From Distichodus sexfasciatus (taxonomy: Eukaryota; Chordata; Actinopteri; Characiformes; Distichodontidae): DNA of 64,000 nucleotides. The first letter of the stretch is position 1; each line of letters starts with the position of its first letter. The notes beneath the pieces were generated by a model. That model ran no database searches. It was not told the origin of the DNA and saw nothing but the letters and a program-made list of their open reading frames with translations. The stretch is from contig JAVGVS010000001.1 of NCBI GenBank assembly GCA_032718565.1, positions 62,001-126,000 on the forward strand. The letters are read 5' to 3'. The position numbers were made by a program, and so were the translations under genes. This document shows, piece after piece, positions 12,210-20,388 of this stretch.

Positions 12210-14316
12210 ACAGATAGAGAGTAAGAGAGGGGATGACGAAGGGAAAAAAGGGAGAGAGTGATTAAGTAAGTGGGAGGTGATTAGATGAAGGGAGAGAGAA
12301 ACGGATAGATGTAGGGGAAGAAAGAGAAAGAGTGATTAAGTGTGTGAGAGAAAAAGATTAAGTGAGGAGAGAGGAGAGAGGAAAGGAGTGAGCAGAGGTG
12401 GGAGGTAAAGAGAGAAAGACAGTGTGCAGTCAGGGTAAAAGAGTTAGATAAGTGAATGGGGAAAAATGAGAGATAACAGGGGAGAGAAAGGGAACGAGTA
12501 AGGAATAGACGGAGGAAGGAAGAAAGAGAGATCAAGAGGAGAAAGAGTAAGGATACACTAAAAATATGCAGTGCTCCGCCACACTCATAAAATAGCTCTG
12601 CATGGTTTGTGAGCAAGAATAACCCTCAGCGATGTCTGTTCTCTAATCAGACAACACATTTGGACGGAAAAACGAATTAACCCACTCTCTCATACACTCT
12701 CACACTTACTAACACACACACACACACACACACACGGAGTGTCTAGTGCTTAGGAAACTCGCCTCTGGACCAAGAGGTAGGATTCGAATCCTGGCTCCAG
12801 CACTAACATCACTGTGTCTCTGAACACGACCCTTAACCCCAAACTGCTCTCAGGGAAACCGTCCTTTAAATTAGGAAACGGAAGTCGCTCTGGATCAGAG
12901 TGTCTTCTAAATGCTGTAACTGTAAATGTACACACACTCCTAATATATAAATTCTTAATATATAAGCAAGATTAATCTCTGTAGGTTTTAATATTTAAAC
13001 ATACACGCTTTTAAACCTACGACGGCGGTTTAGTGCCACCTTAAAAAAAATCTAAGATTACGAGAATAAAGTCGAAATGTTACGAGAAAAAAGTCGAAAT
13101 GTTACGAGAAAAAGTCGAAATATTACGAGAATAAAGTCGAAATGTTACGAGAAAAAAGTCGAAATATTTCGAGAATAAACTCGTAGTAATACGAGATTAA
13201 ATCGTAGTATTTTGAGAAAGTGTCAAAATTACGAAAATAAAGTCGAATTTTTACGTGAATGTTTAAGATACGGGGTTTGGGGTTTAAAACAATGGACCAC
13301 TGGTCGCCATTTCAGACTGCACAAAAGAGGCAATTTCCTCAATGTCTGTCTGATTTTTTTTCTTCTGAATAAATGAAGTTTCCTACAGTATAACCGCTGC
13401 AGTGTCCTTTTACTAATTATAAATCCGTGCTGATGCGCCAAAAGACAAAGAATTTCCTTATTGCTAAATCCGAACCTAAAGTAGGACTTAACCAGATCCT
13501 CCACATCCATAGTTTCTCGCAATTCTGTGATTTTTCTCGTAACATTTCGACTTTATTCTCGTAACATTTCGACTTTTTTCTCGTAAGCTTTCGACTTTAT
13601 TCTCGTAGTTTCGAGTTTATTCTCGAAATATTACGAGTTTAATCTCGTAATCTTAGATTTTTTTTAAGGTGGCACTAAAACGCCGTCGTAAAACCACATT
13701 ATCAAATCTCTGTTTAATTGTACGCAACCTACTGTAGCACTGCACTATACACAGCTAACCAAAGATATCAAGCTCCCCACTAGATGGAGCTGAAGTTCGC
13801 ACACATAAACAGAGAAACTGTACATTGCCTGGACTTGCCCGACTAGACAGCGAGTTACCTAAATCGCAAAATTAAAACAGATTTCTAGTCATATAAGTGC
13901 ATTAGCATTCTAGGAGTTAGAATGAATAACATAAACACACTACTCTCATCGACATTCGACAACAGCCTTTATTGTCTAATTCGCTCGCTGTCAATGTTGA
14001 CATGACGACAAGATGACAGCAAAATGTCAATCATTAAGGAACTTTGGATATTGCCGCAGTCCTTCACACAGCCGTAATAATAATATCATGAAGATTCTGA
14101 CAGAAAAAGCGCCTCAAGTTTGGCAGCAACACTGAAGTTATACGAAACCGCTCACTACTTTTGCGCTGTGCAAATTTCTCTGCAATCATTAGGCTTTACT
14201 ACAGCACGCAGACACGTGTGCATATGTTTTCATTAGACATTTGTTTCTTTATATGATAAGTTAGCCCATAGTTCCTTTATTAATTTTAATAAAGTTACCT
14301 TCGCCGCTGGCGCCAT
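684..14316 (-). CDS. xrcc5: Ku80 / X-ray repair cross-complementing 5, 3' end off the left edge
   Basis: Ku80 pairs with Ku70 (XRCC6) in a nuclear ring that binds DNA double-strand ends and recruits DNA-PKcs for non-homologous end joining. Sixteen exons join in phase: 14299-14316, 12048-12161, 11777-11960, 11373-11421, 11012-11134, 10296-10478, 10036-10150, 9540-9678, 8864-8976, 6969-7031, 6538-6675, 6359-6449, 4150-4280, 3096-3292, 970-1054 and 684-753. They encode about 604 residues of a family usually near 730. The start encodes MAPAAK, a short first exon as in other vertebrates. The N-terminal vWA-like domain begins LCMDVGFSMSN. The DNA-ring part includes WPCQLTIGSSLSIRI, FRYGSDIVPFSKVD and IVRYAYDRRTNPQVGAAFP. 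The window ends before the C-terminal domain and the DNA-PKcs-binding tail. Exon 4 has a weak pyrimidine tract but fits exactly in phase. Introns are full of TIR elements and SINEs. Identity is very secure; exon edges are inferred from GT-AG sites. Confidence 0.96.
1381..1690. repeat. Interspersed repeat arranged as an inverted pair
   Basis: The segment 1541-1620 (GTCAAAGTAAAC, then GTCATCTCTGCTATA, then ACAGAGAGATGAGACGA) reappears in reverse orientation at about 1381-1466. A longer direct copy is at about 26965-27130. Probably the ends of a 5'-truncated retroelement; family not identified. Confidence 0.5.
1697..1950 (+). mobile_element. SINE-A, head plus an inverted tail
   Basis: The tRNA-like head has box A (TGGCCTAGTGG) and box B (GGTTCGAATC), then the family body GAGCAAGACCCTTAACCC to about 1840. 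The next part, 1869-1950, is the family tail in the opposite orientation, so two partial copies face each other. Confidence 0.8.
2071..3030. mobile_element. PIF/Harbinger-type nonautonomous element
   Basis: Terminal inverted repeats of about 36 bp begin CCGTGCGTTCACACCGCCGG on the left. The right end is the near-perfect reverse complement, ending GGCGGTGTGAATGCACGG. The flanks carry the 3-bp duplication TAA (2068-2070 and 3031-3033), typical of PIF/Harbinger. An internal MADF-like reading frame supports the class. It lies in xrcc5 intron 14. Confidence 0.8.
2494..2715 (-). pseudogene. MADF-domain remnant inside the Harbinger-type element
   Basis: The 73-residue frame starts MEERLIIAVAGFPVIYDVS, then FAYRDIKKNDAWTKVSEIVG. 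This is the first half of a MADF (Myb-like) DNA-binding domain, as in the second protein of Harbinger transposons. Homology ends after about 42 residues, where an exon border or deletion falls. No DDE transposase is present. Confidence 0.7.
4388..5394. mobile_element. hAT-like TIR element, about 1.0 kb
   Basis: The ends are TAGGGCTGGGCGATAT and ATATCGCCCAACCCTA, flanked by an 8-bp duplication with two mismatches (GCCTGCTG / GCTTGTTG). The GC-richer core at about 4780-5120 is shared, inverted, with the element at 35662-36341, whose ends differ. It lies in xrcc5 intron 12. Confidence 0.8.
5545..5697 (+). mobile_element. SINE-A, degenerate copy
   Basis: The body motif GCAAGACCCTTAACCCCAAG and tail GATAAATGCTGTAAATGTAAA are recognisable. 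The tRNA-like head is decayed. Confidence 0.6.
5766..6333. mobile_element. hAT-like TIR element
   Basis: The ends are TAGGGCTCTGCGATATGG and the reverse complement of TAGAGCTCTGTGATATGA. The 8-bp duplication ATCGAGTG / ATAGAGTG has one mismatch. The element ends 25 bp before xrcc5 exon 12, so it forms part of the intron's donor-side flank. Confidence 0.8.
6681..6722. repeat. (CA)n microsatellite with a C-run
   Basis: An almost pure CA repeat ends in a run of C. It lies 5 bp outside the acceptor side of xrcc5 exon 11, so on the transcript a G-run and (TG)n lie upstream of the AG. Confidence 0.9.
7241..7929. mobile_element. hAT-like TIR element
   Basis: The left end GTGCTGGACGATAAAACG and right end ATATCGCCCTGCCC resemble the other 'GGGCGATA' elements. 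Duplication TAAATAGG / GAAATAGG, one mismatch. It abuts the next element directly. Confidence 0.65.
7934..8518. mobile_element. TIR element with TAGGGCTGTGCAATA ends
   Basis: The ends are TAGGGCTGTGCAATACGA and ATATCGCACAGCCCTA. Internal blocks resemble parts of 5766-6333, some in reverse orientation (CCGTGGTGACTACTGCAAAC against the opposite strand near 5900). No clear duplication could be read. Confidence 0.7.
10667..10815 (+). mobile_element. SINE-B, partial copy
   Basis: It begins inside the tRNA-like region (CCTGTGATCAGAAGG), keeps box B (GGTTCAAGTCC) and the body ACTCATGAGCAAGGTACC, and lacks most of the tail. Confidence 0.7.
12170..12560 (+). repeat. Long purine tract with (GA)n
   Basis: About 390 bp of nearly pure A/G on the plus strand, starting with a (GA)n run at 12177-12207, directly upstream (on the transcript) of xrcc5 exon 2. 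The transcript therefore carries a very long pyrimidine tract ending at that exon's acceptor. Confidence 0.8.
12714..12735. repeat. (AC)n microsatellite
   Basis: Eleven or so AC units directly before the SINE-A copy. Confidence 0.85.
12737..12930 (+). mobile_element. SINE-A copy
   Basis: Head with TAGTGCTTAGGAAACTCGCC and box B GATTCGAATCC, body GACCCTTAACCCC, tail CTCTGGATCAGAGTGTC through CTGTAAATG. Confidence 0.8.
13018..13690. mobile_element. Integrase-type DNA transposon remnant with long patterned ends
   Basis: The ends TACGACGGCG...CCACCTTAAAAAAAATC are inverted at the right side, with a perfect 5-bp duplication AAACC (13013-13017 and 13691-13695). Both arms consist of tandem variants of a 20-22 bp unit (TACGAGAATAAAGTCGAAAT). 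The middle carries a helix-turn-helix reading frame. The superfamily is probably an integrase-core (IS3EU-like) type. It lies in xrcc5 intron 1. Confidence 0.65.
13229..13522 (-). pseudogene. N-terminal helix-turn-helix piece of an integrase-type transposase
   Basis: The frame runs VEDLVKSYFRFGFSNKEILC, then LLAHQHGFIISKRTLQRL and FRRK. This matches the N-terminal recognition domain common to many fish proteins that continue into an integrase core. After about residue 57 the homology stops, so the catalytic part is missing. Class membership is from memory of the family. Confidence 0.55.
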
Positions 14317-15932
14317 CTCGCTGTTTTCGCAATTTATTTGGGTCCGGAGTGAAACTGCAGACGTCTTGATAGTTCCGCCCCAAATTATGGCTGGATTCGA
14401 TTTAGAGCTGGGAGTCGATTCAGAAAATAACTCAATCCAACTTTACTGTGAATACTGAGTCGAGAATCGATTCCATGCTTTGGAATCGAGTTTACTCGGT
14501 CATTTAGCAGATCTCCGACTCAAGATATGCCATATACATGGTTATACAAGTACAACGTACTTACAAACGCGAGACTGTGCAAATACTTAAAAAGAAAATG
14601 AAAGAAAGAAAAGAAAGTTAAGAAAAATTGAAGAATCGCGTGTAACTGGATCATTGTCTGATCGACAGTGCAGCAAAACGTGCGGTTGTGTGCGTTCAGT
14701 TTATGTTATTAGGAATGTTTAGAAGTTGTGGTGACATGTCCTGGTTGACGAGTCTCAGGGCCGGAGGACAGGAACTCCTCCTGAGTGTCTCCGTTTTGAA
14801 GAAGCATTTTTGTAATATTTTTAGCAGACAGTGTTAGTTGGCAAAACAGTTACTGTGATAAGAAAAGTCTCCGAGTAACCTCAGACCGACCTCAAATGAA
14901 TGAAAGACAGAAAAACGTGATCTTCATTTAGTATGTACAGCTAATTTTGATGTCTGAGTTTAGTGTCCTTTTAAATCAGTCATCAATTTACCATGGTAGA
15001 ATTAATGCTAGACTTTAGATGGTGGACATTGTGATTCTTTTTTTGTTCTTGGAATTGAGAATTGAAAATGTCTAGAATCGACTCTCTGTCTCTCTCTCTC
15101 TCGCACACACACACACTCTGCTGAAAGTACAGTTATTAAAGTTCTGGTTCAATTTTACATATGTAGTTACATTGACATTTCTAAACAATGCCCATGACTT
15201 ACTTTAAGTACTGTATTTTCGATTTGATCATGGACAATGTATAGTTTAAATAAAGAATGTATAACAAATATTAAGCATCTGCTTGTCTCGTGTGTAAATA
15301 TATAAAATCAATAAGGTGTAAATGGAATATTTCATGGCGACATCACTTGATTTTTTTCTTTTAATGTCAAAAACACATTTGTGCACTCTTAAAAAAGGAC
15401 ATGTACAAAAAGGATTTAGGGAAAATACATAATGATTCACTAGTAAAATAACACTACAAGATCATATAGTTCTTCAGCATAGTGTTGAAGTCTTAATATC
15501 ACAGTCAAAATGCAGATTATGGCTTAAGTGAACAATGATTATGAAAAGCCTCTCAGTATCCAACATGGACTTTGATTTGAAAACCGTCTCCTGATAACCA
15601 CTAATGATCCAGACATGTAATAAATCCAAATAAATACACACATTAAAATAAATATTATAAATAGAAGGATGAAAGGCTGGGTTCATCCAAACTGAAGTCA
15701 CATATGTGAATTATTGGGTAAAAACATAGAAGTGGATGGCAGATAAGGATTTACCAGAAAGGGTTAAATGTGACCTAACTGCAAAAAATATCTGATTATG
15801 GTTTTGAATGGTATGCATGTCTTACATCACACAAACAATGAAAACATAGATACAATATATAAACAGACTTAAACTATACCCTGGAAACTATGTAGCAGAC
15901 GTCTTCTACCACGAGTGATGATACTGAGGCTT
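14317..15932. other. xrcc5-tmem169 spacer
   Basis: The spacer holds the xrcc5 promoter side (GC-richer just above 14316, including TTCCGCCCC at 14371-14379), the probable tmem169 3' UTR toward 15900, and a hAT-like remnant at about 14402-15085. Its ends match the common fish element type with GAGCTGGGAGTCGATTC at one end and GAATCGACTC at the other; no target duplication could be read. No further gene is seen. Confidence 0.45.
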
Positions 15933-17911
15933 TCACACAGATGAAGTTTGCACGTTCTCACCCAGAATCTTGCCCTGCAGGCTTCCAGAGATGGTGTCTG
16001 AGTCAAGCAGCTCTACAATGCTATATGGAGAGCAGTCCTCCAGTCCCATCTTCCCACAAGCCCAGCCACAAAATCCCTTCTCCAAGTCCTTCACCGAGAG
16101 CCACCACTCACTAAAAGCCCAGGACACCTGCACCACTGCCGAATACAGAGCCAGAGACAAGGACATGGCCATGATAAGCATGGGGTAGAAGATGATGAGG
16201 CAAGGGCAAACAGTGATTTTGTGCCAAAATGTCCGCTCTTCGTTGTACACCAGGAACACATTGTACCAGGTGAGCGTGCCGTAGTAAAACGAGGTCACGA
16301 AGGAGAGGAGGAAGACAACCGGAGCGCAAGAGAGACTCCATAGCACCACGTGGGGCCCCTGGCAAAACCCGAAGCCGCACGAGCGCCTGCCTGCACCTGC
16401 CGCTTCGCATTCAGCATCCAGGCGCTCTCTGGACTTAGCTATTTCGCGTAGCTCCTTCTCTGTAAGCGTGACGTGAATGTCCACCATCTGACCTTTCTTC
16501 TTCCCCCGTGTGATGGTGCCGGTTAGAGTCACGTAGCGGCTATCGGGAGGAAGGTTCCAGCCGCCTGAAAATATACAGTAAAAAACGTCTGCGTTATAGT
16601 TATGGGCATTTAACAGATGCTCCTACCCAGAGTGACTTATATTTCCTAAGTACAGAGGTAGTCTCCATGGAGCAACTTAGGGTTAAAGGTGTTGCTCAGG
16701 GGCTTAAAGGGTAGTTGCAAGATGCTCCAGAGAGATTGTTCTTGTAATTAGAAAATGAAACTGGCTTTGGACAAGAATGTCAGCTAAATGCCATAACTGT
16801 AAATGTAAACATAAAGGTTGGAGTGCCGAAGGTAGGATAGAGCCAGGCTGACATTTACAACCTCTTGGTCTGTAGCTGAGCATCCTAATTATAGGCCAAT
16901 AACCAAAAGCCATGCAAGACACAAATATCTTTTGTAAATCTGTATGTAGGGCTAAATCTAGTGGTAGGGTACTCAGCTATGGGCCAAGAGGTTATGACTG
17001 AGTAACCCACCACTACTCCTCACATACAGAATGAGATTTGGTCTTGCGCTGATATTTGTGTCAAACAGAATGATGAATGTGTCAATTTATTTGTGATATT
17101 TATCTAGGAAATCTGCACTTTGCTCAGAGTGATTTGAGACAAGTGAGTGGTTTGAAAATGTTACATTTGCTCTTTAGATATTCTGTAACTTTATGTTTAT
17201 GTTGCACTCTTATTTACCACTTCTTGGTACTGAGCCACATCTAATGCTGGTATGTACAAAGAGGCAATAAAGTTCTCTGATTTATATCCAGAGCATTTAT
17301 CCAGAGCATTTGCTAATTGCATGGAAAGACTCCTTGGTTGCAATGTGAAGTTAAGTGTCTGGCTTAGGAAAAGTAGGATATAGTCAAATCCAATTCGTAG
17401 CCACCATCCAATAAATGTAAATGTCTAACATTTGACACTGATTCTTTCTTGGCAAACATTTACAACACATCCATAAATGTGATATAAAAACAAACACCCA
17501 CTGCGGTCATGTGGCCACAAAATTCTGTCTGCGATTATGAATAGTTGAATATGGTGCATGCTTTATTTATACTGCAACATCTTTCCGGACTAAATTATTC
17601 AGCAGCAACAGCCTGCTTTACAGAAATAGAATCCTTAAGACTTTACCTTCCCCTGTTGGAGTTGTGAGAAATTTGGCCCCTTCCTCTGCATTTCTCTCTG
17701 CACCTTCCACATCGCCTCCATTCTCTTCGCCATCCCCTCTCTCTGTGTCAGAGCGGTACACAATAATGGACTCTGGTCGAGGCTCCCTCTTCCTGCGCTT
17801 CCTCCTGGTGTTAGTTCCACTGCTTCCTTCCTCAACCGTTATTCCTGAAGTGTCTGACCGAACGGACGTTAGCTGAGGGCTTTCTCCTCCTGACGGCTCC
17901 ACTTGCTCCAT
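15933..17911 (-). CDS. tmem169: Transmembrane protein 169, complete
   Basis: This is a conserved vertebrate membrane protein with no established biochemical role. Two coding exons, 17647-17911 and 15933-16564, join as GAA-G/GC and give 298 residues, almost the same as the human protein (about 297). The N-terminal 90 residues are charged and probably disordered, with a basic RRKRRKRE stretch. The core starts LPPDSRYVTLTGTITRGKK, followed by two hydrophobic segments: one around VVLWSLSCAPVVFLLSFV, the other around CLIIFYPMLIMAMSLSLAL. They flank a conserved loop containing WYNVFLVYNEERTFWHK. The C-terminal part contains FCGWACGKMGLEDCSPYSIV. The neighbour xrcc5 lies 1.6 kb downstream on the same strand, as in the human 2q35 order. 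Any non-coding first exon was not located; it may lie toward 18-19.5 kb. Identity is secure from end-to-end similarity to the family as I know it. Confidence 0.95.
16598..16900. mobile_element. SINE-A fragments in mixed orientation
   Basis: There is a minus-oriented tail at 16598-16695 (CATTTAACAGATGCTC, TTAGGGTTAA), then a plus-oriented tail at 16700-16807. A minus-oriented head with AACCTCTTGGTCTGTAG follows at 16810-16900. It lies in the tmem169 intron. Confidence 0.6.
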
Positions 17912-18102
17912 GATCAGACTTTAAACCAACTCCTACAACAGTCCTCGTCAGCAGCTGATATATGGAAATAAAGGAATGACTACTTTCTGCCTTCGGTCAT
18001 TGCAGTCCTCTTGGAAAAATAGAAGACAACAGAATACAGTGCATCAATAGAACACAATGTAATGATTAATTAACAATGATAAATACCTCAGTTCAGACTC
18101 AC

Positions 18103-19020
18103 AAAATAATAATAATGCACATAACATATTATCAGCATATCTTCAGTACGTTCAATAATCGTGTCTTACTGTGAATCAAGTTATTAGTCTATTGTTGAAC
18201 AGCTATAAAATCAGCACATCTGATGTAAACTGGCTTGGATATGTTAGCCACTGCACATTTGTGTAACTGTTCATTCCTATGGTGCACATTAGCTATTATA
18301 GATTATATATGCTGGGTTGGCTTATGATAACACATCACAGGTAGAGATCTGGAAGATGCATTTCCATCAAAAATGTTGCACCTAATATTACATAATCTTA
18401 ATGTTAGATGCCCAGACAAAATCTTATGGCTTCATCAACAATGTCACAAACTGCAAGAAAAAAATTATTAATGTGACATTGGCAGTGATGAATAATGGCA
18501 GATAAGACCTTATTCTTACTGAATATTAAAATAATAATTCACATAAGTTAAAGGCAGAGAACAAAACTTTATGGCTTCATCTATAAGGCCACCATCTGCA
18601 AGAAGAAAACACTGAAAAATTTGACAATGATAGTGACTTTTGATAACATGATCAGAATTTTTCATAAAATAATTATAATGCAGATATAAGCATATTTTGC
18701 ATTACACTCGATAACTTTACTGTGCACTGTCTAGTATTTTTTCGCACATTTATGGAATCAGCACATCTTATATAATATGGCTTGAATATGTTAATGTGTG
18801 TTTACTGATTTTTAATTATGCTATTTAGTTACTACATATTGCATAGGCCCTGTGACAACTGTGCTTTTCCTGTACATACAGCAATAAAGTCTTGTGAGTT
18901 TATGATAATAACATATGCACAGTACTGGAAAATTCTTCTTTCAACAATGCAGTATTTATTAATACTAAGTTACATAAGATAAGCAGATAATATCTTTTGC
19001 CTTCATATCTAATAGAGCAT
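18103..19020. repeat. Degenerate direct repeats
   Basis: Blocks recur in the same order. TCAGCACATCTGATGTAAAC (18211) matches TCAGCACATCTTATATAATA (18755). ATGGCTTCATCAACAATGTC (18426) matches ATGGCTTCATCTATAAGGCC (18571). Periods are near 545-560 and 146 bp. Highly diverged; origin unknown. Confidence 0.5.
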
Positions 19021-19489
19021 AACGGAGTTTCTTTTTTTGTTTTCATTGACATCCTTTCCCGTCAGATGGAGCTAGCCATAATGAGCCATTGTTACAATTG
19101 CAAGCTTTGCCCGAAATCGACGCAAGTTAGCAGACCGATATGAGACACTAAAATAGTGTTTTATCTTCGCGAGAGATTCCATTTATATTCCGAGTTTTAT
19201 CACATTTGTTTGTTTGAGGAAATGGCATTAATCCCGTTTCAGCGGACGGTTTGTTTTCTTCTTACAGCTGATCGCATCCAGTCGGATTCATTACACCCAA
19301 AACACAAGGAAGGAAAACACGGAACGAGTAATAAGTCTTAATAAAGTAATTAAGAAATTAGTATTACCTATATTGATGGGAGGTAATGATTTCGGCGGAG
19401 ATATGCAGAAAGTGATGTTCCTATTTTATGTTAATCGGCTGACTCGTGTCCAGCACAGCCGCCATGGAGATGCGCCTCTGGAGGACAGG

Positions 19490-19508
19490 CCACGCCCCAT
19501 GGGCGTGG
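19490..19508. promoter_or_regulatory. Palindromic CACGCCC/GGGCGTG box
   Basis: Two inverted CCACGCCC motifs (KLF/Sp type) sit back to back in a local GC-rich patch (19440-19570), in the spacer between tmem169 and the plus-strand gene. A promoter role for either gene is plausible but unproven. Confidence 0.3.
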
Positions 19509-19702
19509 TTTATCTTCTAGGAAGCGCTTCTCCGGACTACATTGTGGGCGCGGCCTGTCCGCAAGAGGAGCATTTCATTACAAAATGGCTAAAAATGGCC
19601 ACAAACATGACTTGTGTCCCCATAAATACAGCTTCAATTTAAAATAATCCAACAGTTCAGTGAAGTAGCAGAAATAATAATTTTATTTATTCCACAAACA
19701 CG

Positions 19703-19723
19703 TCTACTACTACTACTACTACT
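19703..19723. repeat. (CTA)n microsatellite
   Basis: Six or seven CTA units. Confidence 0.85.
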
Positions 19724-19887
19724 TTGTTTACGATTGTTTTGTGTGTATGGTCTTGAAACACTTCGTCCATAAAATATTCATGAATGACTGAACAAAAATG
19801 TAGTCCACATTACATATAGATAACAGTCTTCGAAAGTTTACTTGAGCATTAATAGTAAACTGCAAGCTTATTTAGTGACGCAACTTG

Positions 19888-19998
19888 GATATTGGCTAAA
19901 CGACTGTGTGGAGTCGATTCCAAAGCTTAGGTTCTCGATTCTCGATTCAGAGTCACAAAGAATCGAATAGTCGTTTCTCTAGGGAATCGATCCAAGCC
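19888..19998. mobile_element. hAT-like remnant
   Basis: GAGTCGATTCC, TTCTCGATTCTCGATTC and GGGAATCGATCC motifs resemble an end of the 'GAATCGATT' element class also seen near 14402. Only one end is evident. Confidence 0.35.
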
Positions 19999-20182
19999 CA
20001 AGACCCAAATGCCGCATAAACTGTGAACTACAAACAGCTTATGATTATAAGAGTCAAATCATAATTATAATCTGCACAAATCAATCAGTAAATGTACGCA
20101 AATATTAAAAAGTACATATTTTTGTTCTCTACAGTTTTTATGCAGACCCCTCTTATACGCAGGACGAGTCGTTCTGCTTAAT

Positions 20183-20191
20183 GGCGGGAAA
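20183..20191 (+). promoter_or_regulatory. E2F-like site upstream of the SIX6OS1-like gene
   Basis: GGCGGGAAA lies about 200 bp before the start codon. It matches the core E2F half-site (TTTCCCGCC on the other strand). Many vertebrate germline genes carry such sites and are held silent in somatic cells by E2F6. That this site acts here is inference; the transcription start is not known. Confidence 0.35.
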
Positions 20192-20388
20192 GTTTTTGTC
20201 AAGAGTCGGAGAACTGGCTGGTAGATTTAGCCTAAGATAAATATCAGTGGTTGTTACATTATAAAGCTACGATTTAATGTTAAGTTGTGAGAAATTACTA
20301 TAAAAATCACTTAAGTTAGCAAAGAATAATTAGCTAACTTACACCTGACTGGCCGTTTCGTAAATATCTCCTGCCGTACACTAAAAAT

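Larger units (their letters stand above)
17912..20388. other. Spacer between tmem169 and the SIX6OS1-like gene
   Basis: The two genes diverge across this 2.5 kb. It contains a degenerate direct-repeat block (18103-19020), a GC-rich patch near 19440-19570, a (CTA)n run, a hAT-like remnant near 19900-19998 with GAATCGAT motifs, and the E2F-like site. Non-coding first exons of either gene may lie here but could not be placed. Confidence 0.5.

Noticed and set aside
13050..13240. CRISPR-like array of regularly repeated 20-22 bp units
   Set aside because: Units are directly adjacent without unique spacers and lie in both arms of an inverted-repeat transposon in a vertebrate intron.
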